Of a DNA stretch of 21,352 bases, positions 1 through 9,200 are shown one piece after another. Numbering within the stretch: the stretch's first letter is position 1; each line of letters opens with the position of its first letter. Source of the stretch: CAZUTK01 sp964623265 (GTDB lineage Bacteria > Electryoneota > B3-LCP). Location of the stretch: contig CAZUTK010000051.1 of assembly GCA_964623265.1 (NCBI GenBank), forward strand, positions 1 through 21,352, given 5' to 3'. The position numbers were made by a program, and so were the translations under genes. A model generated the notes under the pieces. That model saw nothing but the letters and a program-made list of their open reading frames with translations, did not search any database and was not told the origin of the DNA.

Positions 1-2258
1 AATCCTTCCTGGTTGTAAACGATCTCCATGGCGCGTCCGCCGAGCACGAAGCTGGGGCGCACCAGGACCGGATACCCGACTTGGGCGGCGGTTTCGTGAG
101 CGGCGTTGAAGTTTTTGGCGATGCCGAAGGGGGGATGCGGGATATTTAAGCGGCGCAGCAATTCGCCGAATTTTTCCCGGTCTTCGGCATCGGCGATGCG
201 CGCCGGGCTTGTGCCCAAAATCCTGACGCCATTCTCCTCAAGCTTCTGAGCGATTTTCAGCGGCGTTTGTCCGCCGAACTGCACGATCACTCCGTCGGGA
301 GCTTCGGCGCGGCAGATCTCGAGGACATCCTCCAGGGTGATCGGTTCGAAGAAGAGATGATCCGATACATCGTAATCCGTGGAGACCGTCTCCGGATTGC
401 AATTCACCATGACGGAGGTGTAGCCTTCCTCCTGCAATGCCAGGGAGGCGTGCACGCAGCAGTAATCGAATTCGATTCCCTGACCGATGCGGTTGGGTCC
501 GCTGCCGAGGACGAGAATGCGCGGCTTCTTCGGTTCGATGATCTCATCGCTGCCGGTCTCATAGGACGAATAGTAATAAGGGGTACAGGCGGCGAATTCG
601 GCGGCGCATGTGTCCACCGACAGGAAGCGGGGGTGAATCTCGCAGAATTCGCGCAGCCTGCGCACGGCATCTTCGTCGCTTTTCAGCAGATGGGCGATCT
701 GGACGTCCGAGAACCCCCAGCGCTTGGCTCTCCAGAGCAGGTCGGGATTGAGGGATCTGCGCAGCGCGGTGAAATCGCCGCGTCCTTTGGGAGCTGCCGT
801 CTGCAAGCGTTTTTCCATTTCGACGATGCCGGCGATTTGTTCGAGGAACCAGGGGTCCACGCCGGTCGTCTGATGAATTTCCCGGATCGGGATGCCGAGC
901 TTGACGGCGTGGCGCAGATAGAAGATGTTTTCCGGGCGGGGCGTCGCCAGTTTGCGGCGCACCATTTCCCGCCAATCGGGGAGCTGGTGGGAATCAATGT
1001 GGTCGTGGAGGATGACGTCGCGCCCGTCGGCTCCCAGCCCCATGCGGCCTTCTTCCAGGCTGCGCAGCGCCTTCTGCAGGGCTTCGGGAAAGCTTCTGCC
1101 GATCGCCATAACCTCCCCGACCGATTTCATCTGGCTGCCCAGCGTCTGATTGACCAGCGGGAATTTCTCGAACGTCCAGCGGGGGATTTTCACGACGACG
1201 TAATCCAGCGCGGGTTCGAAGCAGGCAGGCGTTTTTCGGGTGATGGCGTTGGGGATTTCGTCCAATCGGTAGCCGACGGCTAATTTTGCGGCGATGCGCG
1301 CAATGGGGAATCCCGTCGCCTTGGAAGCCAGCGCCGAAGACCGGCTGACGCGCGGGTTCATTTCGATGACGACCTGACGGCCGGTCTGCGGGTGCACCGC
1401 AAACTGGATATTGCTGCCGCCGGTTTCGACGCCGACGGCGCGGATGACGGCGAAGGCGGCGTCGCGCATCCGCTGATATTCTTTGTCCGTCAAAGTCTGC
1501 TGGGGAGCCACGGTGATGGAGTCGCCCGTGTGAATGCCCAGTGGATCGAAATTTTCGATCGAACATATCACCACGCACTGATCGGCGCGGTCGCGCATGA
1601 CTTCCAATTCGAATTCCTTCCAGCCGACCAGCGCTTCCTCGATCAGGACTTCCCCGATGGGGCTGCGGGATAAGCCCCAGCGAACTCGTTCATCGAATTC
1701 TTCGCGGTTGTAAACGACCGATCCTCCCACGCCTCCCAGCGTGAACGAAGGGCGGATGATGACCGGCAAGCCCACGCGTTCGAGGACGGTTTGCGCTTCT
1801 TGCGACGATCGTGCGAAACCGCCGTCGGGCACATCCAGACCGATGCGGCGCATAGCAGCGTGAAATTTCTCGCGGTCTTCCGCCAGCTGGATGGCTTCCA
1901 CGGAGGCGCCGAGGAGCTTCACGCCGTAACGATCCAAAATACCGTTTTCGGCGAGCGCAACCGCCAGGTTCAAGCCGGTCTGTCCGCCCATCGTGGGCAG
2001 CAGTGCATGGGGGTGTTCCCGAGCGATGATGCGTTCCACCAGATCCGGTTCCAGAGCTTCCACATAGGTGGCGTCCGCCAAGGCGGGATCGGTCATAATA
2101 GTGGCGGGGTTGCTGTTGACCAGGATGACGCGGATGCCTTCTTCGCGCAGAGCGCGGATCGCCTGCGTGCCGGAATAGTCGAATTCGCAGGCTTGGCCGA
2201 TGATGATCGGTCCGCTGCCCAGGACGAGGATCGAGTCTATATCAGCGCGTTTCGGCAC
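1..2258 (-). CDS. carB: Carbamoyl-phosphate synthase large subunit, C-terminus cut by window edge
   Basis: The large subunit makes carbamoyl phosphate from bicarbonate, ammonia (channelled from CarA) and two ATP, for pyrimidine and arginine synthesis in the cytoplasm. The reading frame is open from a GTG at 2258 to the left edge: about 752 of the usual roughly 1070 residues. The N-terminus reads MPKRADIDSILVLGSGPIII. The first ATP-grasp half ends around MNPRVSRSSALASKATG, followed by an oligomerisation region. The second half begins near residue 575 with LVLGSGPNRIGQGIEFDYCC and later shows VQFGGQTPLK. The last visible stretch is YPVLVRPSFVLGGRAMEIVY, inside the second ATP-grasp domain. The missing part would hold the rest of that domain and the regulatory MGS-like domain. 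The start lies inside the end of carA (17-bp overlap), which suggests translational coupling. I read most of the frame and saw no frameshift. Confidence 0.96.
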   Translation of the reverse strand, partial: MPKRADIDSILVLGSGPIIIGQACEFDYSGTQAIRALREEGIRVILVNSNPATIMTDPALADATYVEALEPDLVERIIAREHPHALLPTMGGQTGLNLAVALAENGILDRYGVKLLGASVEAIQLAEDREKFHAAMRRIGLDVPDGGFARSSQEAQTVLERVGLPVIIRPSFTLGGVGGSVVYNREEFDERVRWGLSRSPIGEVLIEEALVGWKEFELEVMRDRADQCVVICSIENFDPLGIHTGDSITVAPQQTLTDKEYQRMRDAAFAVIRAVGVETGGSNIQFAVHPQTGRQVVIEMNPRVSRSSALASKATGFPIARIAAKLAVGYRLDEIPNAITRKTPACFEPALDYVVVKIPRWTFEKFPLVNQTLGSQMKSVGEVMAIGRSFPEALQKALRSLEEGRMGLGADGRDVILHDHIDSHQLPDWREMVRRKLATPRPENIFYLRHAVKLGIPIREIHQTTGVDPWFLEQIAGIVEMEKRLQTAAPKGRGDFTALRRSLNPDLLWRAKRWGFSDVQIAHLLKSDEDAVRRLREFCEIHPRFLSVDTCAAEFAACTPYYYSSYETGSDEIIEPKKPRILVLGSGPNRIGQGIEFDYCCVHASLALQEEGYTSVMVNCNPETVSTDYDVSDHLFFEPITLEDVLEICRAEAPDGVIVQFGGQTPLKIAQKLEENGVRILGTSPARIADAEDREKFGELLRRLNIPHPPFGIAKNFNAAHETAAQVGYPVLVRPSFVLGGRAMEIVYNQEG

Positions 2259-3393
2259 GGCGCATCTCCTGGATGAAGCGGTCGAAATAGCCATTGCCGT
2301 CGTGCGGGCCGGGGCTGGCTTCAGGGTGATACTGAACGGAGAAGATCGGCAGATTCCGGTGTTCCAGACCTTCCACCGTTCCGTCGTTCAAATTGATCAG
2401 CGAGACGCGCCAATCGGACGGCACTGCGTCGGGTTTGACGGCGAATCCATGGTTCTGGCTGGTGATTTCCACGACTTGATCTTCCTGATGGCGCACGGGG
2501 TGGTTGGCGCCGCGGTGACCGAAGGGCAATTTGAAGGTCTTCATCCCCGCCGCGAGGGCGAGCAGTTGATGGCCGAGGCAGATGCCGAACAGCGGCCGCT
2601 TGCCGATCAGGTCGCGGACGATGCGGATGCCGTTTTCGACCGCGGCGGGGTCTCCGGGACCGTTGGAGATCAAGACTCCATGGAATTTTCCGTTCAGCAG
2701 CGTTTCAGATCGGGAATCGGCTGGGAAGACCGTTACGGCGCAGCCGCGGATCGCCAGCTGCCGCAGGATGTTTTTCTTGACGCCGAAATCGAGTACCGCG
2801 ACATTCAATCCGGTTCCATCCGCCATCTGCGGTGCAGCCTTCCCGCGGGGAGGGAACCAGGGTGGATCTTCCGGATCGAGGGCATAGGAATAGGGCTCGG
2901 CGCAGGTGACTTCGGCGGTCAGGTCGGCGCCCATCATCGTGGGGGTGTTCAGGACCAGTTCACGAGCTTTCGTTGCGGGGATCGAATCGGGGAAAATCCC
3001 CGCGCGCATAGCGCCTTTTTCGCGGATATGGAGCGTGGCGGATCGGGTGTTCACGCCGCTTAACAGCGGGGTGCCTTCGCGATGAAGCCAGGACAGGACG
3101 TCTTCCCGGGAACGCCAATTGCTGGGGCGCGGCGTCAGATTGCGGACGACGACACCGGAAGCCTGCACGCGGGGGGATTCGCAGTCTTCGCGGTTTACGC
3201 CGACATTGCCGAAATGCACGGATGTGAAGATCAAGATCTGGCGGCAGTAGGAGGGGTCTGTCAGGATTTCCTGGTAGCCGCTGTGAGCTGTATTGAAAAC
3301 TGCTTCGCCGAATCCGGGTTCTACACCGTGAAACTGCTCGCCGCGAAAGATCGCGCCGTCTTCGAAAATCAGATATCCGTTCGGATCACGCAT
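2242..3393 (-). CDS. carA: Carbamoyl-phosphate synthase small (glutaminase) subunit
   Basis: CarA hydrolyses glutamine and passes ammonia to CarB. The product is 383 residues, the normal length. The N-terminal CPSase_sm domain shows FNTAHSGYQEILTDPSYCRQ and later IREKGAMRAGIF. The C-terminal class I glutamine amidotransferase domain shows SNGPGDPAAVENG, the nucleophile cysteine in FGICLGHQLLALA, and the catalytic His and Glu in YHPEASPGPHD. All three triad residues are therefore present. The ATG start has no clear Shine-Dalgarno in front of it (the stretch before it is pyrimidine-rich), so translation may depend on the upstream gene or an unstructured leader. It follows the AsmA-family gene by 78 bp on the same strand and overlaps carB by 17 bp, so carA-carB is an operon, possibly cotranscribed with the AsmA gene. 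Confidence 0.97.
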   Translation of the reverse strand: MRDPNGYLIFEDGAIFRGEQFHGVEPGFGEAVFNTAHSGYQEILTDPSYCRQILIFTSVHFGNVGVNREDCESPRVQASGVVVRNLTPRPSNWRSREDVLSWLHREGTPLLSGVNTRSATLHIREKGAMRAGIFPDSIPATKARELVLNTPTMMGADLTAEVTCAEPYSYALDPEDPPWFPPRGKAAPQMADGTGLNVAVLDFGVKKNILRQLAIRGCAVTVFPADSRSETLLNGKFHGVLISNGPGDPAAVENGIRIVRDLIGKRPLFGICLGHQLLALAAGMKTFKLPFGHRGANHPVRHQEDQVVEITSQNHGFAVKPDAVPSDWRVSLINLNDGTVEGLEHRNLPIFSVQYHPEASPGPHDGNGYFDRFIQEMRRAETR

Positions 3394-3442
3394 AGAAGGA
3401 GAAGATAACGAGTAAATCGCAGGGATGAGGATAACTTTTAAG

Positions 3443-3465
3443 CGGCGCTGGGCTGCATTGCGCCG
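3443..3465 (-). other. Short GC-rich inverted repeat between the asmA-like gene and carA
   Basis: CGGCGC (3443-3448) and GCGCCG (3460-3465) form a perfect 6-bp stem with an 11-base loop, just after the AsmA-family stop codon. No U-tract follows on the minus strand, so it is a weak or rho-assisted terminator, an attenuating hairpin ahead of carA, or chance. Confidence 0.25.
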
Positions 3466-3471
3466 AAACCG

Positions 3472-5976
3472 CTATTTGCCGAAGAGTTTCTTCAACTCGT
3501 CTTCCGCCTTTTTCATCAGGTCCTGCTGAGTCTTATCCAGCTGCTCGCGGGCTTTTTGTTCCAGCGCCTTTTTGGCGGCGTCTTCGATCTGCTTTCGATT
3601 CAGAGACAGCTTGGGGTCCTTCGCCGTCCCCCCCACCAGGAAGCTCAGGTTGACTCTGCCATCCTTGTCTTTCAGGAAATTTAAGAGATCCGAGCCCAGC
3701 CCCTGGATTTTCAGTTGGGACGACAATCCCGGGGGCAGCTTGAGCAGTATTTTATAATCCAGAGAGCCGTCCAATCCCTGCGAACCGGTGATGACGAAAT
3801 CCGCGTCTCTGGCGGCAATTTTCAATTCGCCGAAGCGGAGGCGGCCGTTTTCGATTCTGAAAGAGTCGTTCCAGTTGTTGAAGCTGATTTCCTTCAGTTG
3901 GCTGATGCCGGTGTACGACGCCAGCGAAGCCGTCAGCGGATAACCGACCAACTGCCCCTGCTTGATTTCCACTCTGCCGCCGCCGTCCAGCGTCTGCGGC
4001 TTTAAGCCCAGCGTGTCGTTCAAAGCTCCGGACATAGAGCCGCTCATCGAGAAGCTTCCGAAGAGGTGGTTGCCGAAAGAGGTGAAATGGGACAAGAAGG
4101 AGTTCGCCTGCACGTTACGGATGTCCAGATTGAAATCGAAGGTGTGGTTTTGATCAGGCATTAGAGCCAGTTTGCCTCGCGTCGTAATGGCTCCGCCGAA
4201 GGCGTTGACGGCGAAATTTTGCAGGTTGATGACTCCATCCCGGATCTGCACCGCCCCCTGAGCATTGTCGAACTCGAACTTTCCGGTCACCAATTTCGTG
4301 ATGGTGACGTCGGCATCTATATCAATATCCGGCAGCAGAGGCGCGGAAGCCGGCAGTTTTTTGCTGGGCTTTGCCGGCGCGGGCTGCGACGAGATCACAT
4401 CCTGAGTGCGGAACAGCTTCGATTTCAGAGTCGCGCGAGCGCTGGGCTTGCCGCTTCCGCCTTTTCCTTCCAGCACCAGGTTCAAATAATTGCGGACGGT
4501 GAAAGATAACGCCAAGTCGGATTGACCGATATTCGCGGAGATCTGTTTCGCGTCTATGACCTGATTGTTGAACGCGATCACTCCGTTGAGATTGCGCAGC
4601 GGTTTTTCCGTCGCGGCGGTTTTGATGGAGACATTCTGGAACTCCACCTTGCCTTCCGCCTTCAGGTTCTCAGGCGCCGCGGCTTTGCCGTTTAGCGTGA
4701 GATCCGCTTTGATGTCGCCCGTCAGTTCCGTGCCCTTTTCCAGCGGATAGTACTCCTTGATTTCTGCGAGATTGAGTCCGCCGCTGAATGAAGCAGATAG
4801 GACTGGATACGCGAAGTTCACGACATTCAAACGGCCGTTTAAGGTGTTCGATCCTAAAGACGCGGTGAACGTTTCGATCGCCAGTCTGCCGGGTTGGGGC
4901 TGTTTTTTCGTTTGCGCGGGCTGGCTGAAGCTGCCGGCGAAGTTGATGCCGGTGATGGATTTGGGCAATCCCGCATAGCGAACCGCACCGTTATCCACTC
5001 GGAAGGTGCCGTTGACCGCGGGTTGTTCGTTTTCGCCGGCCGGTCCTTTCACTTCGAGGGCGAATTGAAACTTTCCGGTGGTGGTCAAGCCTTCGGAGGC
5101 TTTCAGGAATTCCGGGGGCACGAGAGAGAGCAGTTGTTCGATTTCGGCGCTGGTGGAATGCAGGGAGAGATCCAGGTTGGGGATGGCATTCAAATCGGTG
5201 ATTTTGCCCGTCAATCCCAGTCCAATCTGCTTGAGCCCGATCTGGACGGAATCCAGGGTGAGCGTCCCCTTGGTACCATCATACGTCAGTTTTTGATAGC
5301 TGGTAAGCGGTAAATCGGAGATCAGAAAACTCTTCGTCGAGCCGTAGCTGACACCGCCGATTTCCGTCCGGTTCTCCAGCGAGACGATCCGCCCGCCGTT
5401 CGTCGCTGTGGCGTGCATTTTCTGTTGATATCCGGAGATGACGGCGCGCTGATCGCCGGATTTGTCCACGTATTGAATCTCGCCGTCGCTGACCGTGAAG
5501 TCGGAGAGAAACAGAGCGAATGCCTGGCTGGGCGGCGCACCGGTTTCAGCCTCCGGTGTCTTCTTCGTCGTGTCTTCGGGGAAAGAGAAGTTATTGACAC
5601 CGTCCGAACGGACTTCCAGATAGATGCGGGGGCGATGAACGGTGATCTCATTGATGCGCACCTGTTTTTTCAGGAGCGGGGTCACCTTGACGTCCAAAAC
5701 CAGTTCGTCCAGAGTCACGAACGGTTCCTGATCAAAACGTTCGCCGCGCGGGTTGGAGATCGCGAGTTTCTGGATTTTCACGCCGAAGACGGGGAAGAGT
5801 TTCAAAGCGACGTCTCCCATCGAGACGTCCCGCTGGATCGCCTCTTCCACTTTCGGCAGGATCAGAGCTTTCAAGCGCTCCTGCGTGAAGTACAACTTCA
5901 AGCTCACCGCTGCGATGATGATCAACGCGAAGACGGCGAAGAGGAAGTACAGTGTGATTTTCAGACCTTTGCTCAT
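3472..5976 (-). CDS. AsmA family protein (inner-membrane anchored, periplasmic)
   Basis: AsmA-family proteins sit in the inner membrane with a long periplasmic beta-rich body and are linked to outer-membrane or phospholipid homeostasis. The product is 834 residues from the ATG at 5976. I prefer this start to the ATG at 5994 because a strong GGGGGAG lies about 5 bases upstream of it. Residues 5-30 form one hydrophobic segment (ITLYFLFAVFALIIIAAVSL). The family N-terminal pattern follows: a helix, then VSMGDVALKLFPVFGVKIQK and AISNPRGERF. Residues of roughly 600-760 resemble the C-terminal AsmA_2 region (GGGRVEIKQGQLVGYPLTAS, LDGSLDYKILLKLP). The tail is a Lys/Glu-rich amphipathic helix (KKALEQKAREQLDKTQQDL). 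The exact transport or assembly role cannot be read from the sequence. It lies upstream of carA on the same strand. Confidence 0.9.
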   Translation of the reverse strand: MSKGLKITLYFLFAVFALIIIAAVSLKLYFTQERLKALILPKVEEAIQRDVSMGDVALKLFPVFGVKIQKLAISNPRGERFDQEPFVTLDELVLDVKVTPLLKKQVRINEITVHRPRIYLEVRSDGVNNFSFPEDTTKKTPEAETGAPPSQAFALFLSDFTVSDGEIQYVDKSGDQRAVISGYQQKMHATATNGGRIVSLENRTEIGGVSYGSTKSFLISDLPLTSYQKLTYDGTKGTLTLDSVQIGLKQIGLGLTGKITDLNAIPNLDLSLHSTSAEIEQLLSLVPPEFLKASEGLTTTGKFQFALEVKGPAGENEQPAVNGTFRVDNGAVRYAGLPKSITGINFAGSFSQPAQTKKQPQPGRLAIETFTASLGSNTLNGRLNVVNFAYPVLSASFSGGLNLAEIKEYYPLEKGTELTGDIKADLTLNGKAAAPENLKAEGKVEFQNVSIKTAATEKPLRNLNGVIAFNNQVIDAKQISANIGQSDLALSFTVRNYLNLVLEGKGGSGKPSARATLKSKLFRTQDVISSQPAPAKPSKKLPASAPLLPDIDIDADVTITKLVTGKFEFDNAQGAVQIRDGVINLQNFAVNAFGGAITTRGKLALMPDQNHTFDFNLDIRNVQANSFLSHFTSFGNHLFGSFSMSGSMSGALNDTLGLKPQTLDGGGRVEIKQGQLVGYPLTASLASYTGISQLKEISFNNWNDSFRIENGRLRFGELKIAARDADFVITGSQGLDGSLDYKILLKLPPGLSSQLKIQGLGSDLLNFLKDKDGRVNLSFLVGGTAKDPKLSLNRKQIEDAAKKALEQKAREQLDKTQQDLMKKAEDELKKLFGK

Positions 5977-6047
5977 AGCTCTCCCCCTTACCATACGATG
6001 AATGGAACGCCGCGTTAGCGCGAATCCGGCAATTGATCGTCGGGAAT

Positions 6048-6076
6048 AATTAACGAAAAAAGTTCGGCTTTCACAA
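6048..6076 (-). promoter_or_regulatory. Candidate promoter for the AsmA-like gene and carAB
   Basis: On the minus strand TTGTGA (6076-6071) is followed after 17 bases by TTAATT (6053-6048), about 70 bases before the start at 5976. The -35 match is fair and the -10 match weak. It is the best candidate in this gap for driving the minus-strand genes. Confidence 0.35.
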
Positions 6077-6193
6077 CGACTTACGCAGGATTTTTTTGTT
6101 CATCCTTCCGCGATCACCGGAGGCCGAAGGGGGATGGAATCAAAATGGGAAGTTGCGGAATAATCAGGGAAAAGAAATTCGGCAAATGTAAAA

Positions 6194-6205
6194 TATATGC
6201 ATATA
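6194..6205. repeat. 12-bp AT-rich palindrome upstream of the propeller-gene promoter
   Basis: TATATGCATATA is a perfect palindrome lying just upstream of a nine-A run and the -35 box. It could be an operator or part of a curved, UP-element-like region. In AT-rich DNA it could also be chance. Confidence 0.3.
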
Positions 6206-6215
6206 AAAAAAAACC

Positions 6216-6244
6216 TTGCCTGAGCACATTAGTTATATTATATT
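6216..6244 (+). promoter_or_regulatory. Sigma-70-like promoter with A-tract for the propeller gene
   Basis: TTGCCT (6216-6221), a 17-base spacer and TATATT (6239-6244) make a good housekeeping-type promoter. Nine adenines (6205-6213) sit directly upstream of the -35 box, where an UP element would bind the RNA polymerase alpha subunit. The predicted start of transcription is near 6251, giving a leader of about 23 bases that contains the GAGAGGTG ribosome binding site. Confidence 0.6.
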
Positions 6245-6273
6245 ATACAAAAGGCAAACTAGAGAGGTGTAAG

Positions 6274-9200
6274 ATGCGTTCGTTGAGGCTCTGCTTTTTT
6301 CTTGTGCTGTCAAACGTCAACATAGCGACGGCTACCTGGGCTCAGACTGTCTTAGCCACGTACGACATCCACGATCACGCCAGCGGATTGGCGTATGACG
6401 GCAGGAACATCTGGTACGGTCGTTACGGAACCTACGGAGAGAGAATCTACAAATTCGATACGCTCCTCGAACAAGTCGTAGATTCGCTGAACCTGGGCGC
6501 CGCGAACCTCGACGACGCCTACGGGATGACCTGGGATGGGCAGTATCTCTGGGTTACCAACCACGTAGGCGCGGATTTCACGCTGAAGATTGATACATTG
6601 GGGAATATCCTCTATTCGTTTCAGAATCCTTCCGATTATATGTCGGGATTAGCTTGGAACGGGACGCATTTATATATGGGGGATTATTATAATCCCGACG
6701 GAGCCATTTACAAGGTGACGACGACCGGAACGATTGTGGAGAGCTTCCCCGCTCCGGACACGCAGCCCTGGGATTTAGCCTGGGACGGGACGACTCTATG
6801 GATGTGCGATTACTGGTCGGATTGGATTTACCGAATTGATCCCGTCACCCATCAGGTTTTGTACAGCTTTATGACCCCGATGACCGAGCCCGCCGGAATC
6901 GTTTGGGACGGAAATTATCTCTGGGTCTGCGACGAGGGTCAAGGGACGAGCCTGGATCATCTCTATAAGATTGACCCGTTTGGCGCTGGGACTCCGGAAA
7001 TACAATTGTCCGCGTCCAGCTTGGGTTTCGGCTATGTTCCATTGGGGATGTCACCAGCTATGCAGCTGGGGATCAGCAACGTGGGGGATGCGCAGCTCAG
7101 CGTAACCGGATTGCCCATCGAACCGTACGGAGGCGCATTTGCGGTGGATCCGGGAGTAATTCTGCCGATAACGCTGCAGCCGGGGTTCAGCACTTCTGTA
7201 GGAATCTATTTCGCGCCGTTGAATTTCGGTGCGCATTCCGGAAGCCTCAGGGTGCAGAGCAACGATCCAATCCATCCTGAGATCGTCGTGATTCTTTCCG
7301 GATTTGGGATCTACGCCGAGCAGCACGCCGCCGTCAGCACGACCTCGATTCAGTTCGGCACGGTCTGGGTGGCGCAGGGAGATGGGTTGACCGGCAGAAG
7401 CCTGGCGATCTACAATCTCGGCGCACCCCCGTTGAATTTGATTTCGCTGACGGTGAGTGATCCCGCCTTTTTCGTGGAAGGGTTTGCCGCGGGATCGCTG
7501 GTGTCTATGGATACGCTGGAAGTGACGGTGTATTTCATGCCGACGCAGGCGCAGGCGTACTCTGGGGAATTGACGCTGACCACGAATGATCCGGTTACGC
7601 CGATGATCACCATATCCCTGAGCGGCTTCGGTTCGACCGCTGCTTTCAATGCGGGGGATGTCATCTGGCAGTATCACGCCGTCGAGCCTGCGACATTTCA
7701 CGGCTTCAACAGCGTCAAGCATATGGACGACGTCAACGGAGACGGTGTTCACGAGGTGCTGGGCGCCAACGAGGATTACCTCGTCTACTGCTGGAACGGG
7801 CAGAGTTCCGGCACGGCGGACGTGTTCTGGACCTTCGACACCGGTTGGGATCCGCTGCGGACGGGACCGGTGGAGTATCAACGCGGTATGGTCGCGGCGC
7901 CGGACCTGAGCGGGGATCAGATCGGGGATGTCGTGATCGGGACGGGCGGCGGATCGCGCAGCGTCTTCGCTGTTTCGGGTGCAAGCGGACAGCAGCTCTG
8001 GTCGTTTGATACTCACCCCTTCGGCGGAGACGGCGGTTGGGTGTATGAGGTCACCTGCGAGGATGACTGGAACGGGGACGGGATCTGGGATGTGCTGGCG
8101 GCGGTGGGGGGTGCGGACGGCGCCACGGAACCCAAATCCGTCTTTCTGCTTTCCGGATCGAATGGAGCAATGATCTGGCGTGCCGCACTGGGGCAATCCG
8201 TCTATTCGGTGTGCCGACTGGATGATCTCGACGGAGACGATTGGGCGGAAGTGGTCTGCGGGACGTCGTCCAATTCCATCACCTATTATGTCAAGAGGCT
8301 GGACGGGAGAACCGGATCCGTCGAATGGGATCATCCGGTGGCGGGTGTCGTGTTTTCGCTGAACCGCATCGAAGATCTGAACAATGACGGTGTCGCCGAC
8401 GTGGCGGTGGGGGCGTCGTCCGGCGGGGTGTATACGCTTTCCGGAACGAACGGGACCGAGATCTGGCACGTGCCCAGCATGGGGACGAACTATTACATTC
8501 AGGTGACGGGCGATCTCAACGGTTCGGGATACGACGATATTCTGGTAACTTCGGTATCCGGCACGCTGTACGCATTGGAGGGTTATACTGGCGCGGTCAT
8601 CTGGTCGCTGCCGCTGGGTTCCAACGTGCTTGCGATCGCCGCCACGCCGGACGTGACGGGGGATGGCATCCCGGACGCCTGTGCCGGGATTATGAACGGC
8701 AGATTCGTCGCCGTATCCGGCGCGAACGGATCCATCCTGTTTGATTACCAGCACGGGAGCAGTTCCAGTTACGCCTTCGATGCGGTCTGGTGGCTGCCGG
8801 ATATTGATCATTCCGGCGCGGTCGAATTCATCGGCGGGGCGAGGGACGGCTACGCCTACTGCTTCAGCGGCGGGGATCTGGATCACCATCTGACTCTGGC
8901 CATTCAACCTCTTCATCCTCCCATCGTGATCCCTGCAGGTGGGGGCAGTTTCCAGTATCAAGGGTTAGTGGCGAACACCGGGACCTCGCCGCTGACGTTT
9001 GACTATTGGATTATGTTGACGCTGCCGAACGGATCGTCTTATGGGCCCATCTTTGTGCGGGAGAATATCGGCTTATCCGCGGGATCCGCTATATCGCGCA
9101 CACTGACGCAGGCTGTCCCGCCCAACGCGCCCGCAGGGGAGTACACATACATAGCCCGGGTAGGGGATTACGGCTTGAATGACATCTGGGCGGAAGACAG

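Larger units (their letters stand above)
5977..6273. other. Divergent intergenic region between the AsmA-like gene and the propeller gene
   Basis: About 297 bases with no convincing gene. It holds a possible minus-strand promoter for the AsmA-like gene, an imperfect hairpin around 6101-6136 (CATCC...GGATG arms with a bulge), a 12-bp AT palindrome, a nine-A tract and a good plus-strand promoter. An in-frame ATG at 6145 would extend the downstream protein by 43 residues. That extension is Lys-rich, lacks a ribosome binding site and spans the predicted promoter, so I treat it as non-coding. Confidence 0.7.

Noticed and set aside
267..1283. 338-codon plus-strand open frame
   Set aside because: It is antisense to carB, whose motifs can be followed through the same stretch on the minus strand.
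2200..3063. 287-codon plus-strand open frame
   Set aside because: It is antisense to carA, which has an intact glutaminase triad.
6145..6273. N-terminal extension of the propeller protein by 43 residues
   Set aside because: It would place a Lys-rich segment before the signal peptide and overlap the predicted promoter; the ATG at 6274 has a proper ribosome site.
7051..8961. 636-codon open frame on the minus strand, antisense to the propeller gene
   Set aside because: It is rich in Arg, His, Pro and Asp with no recognisable family. The opposite strand shows a signal peptide, repeats and sorting tail in a consistent frame. This is a shadow frame caused by codon bias.
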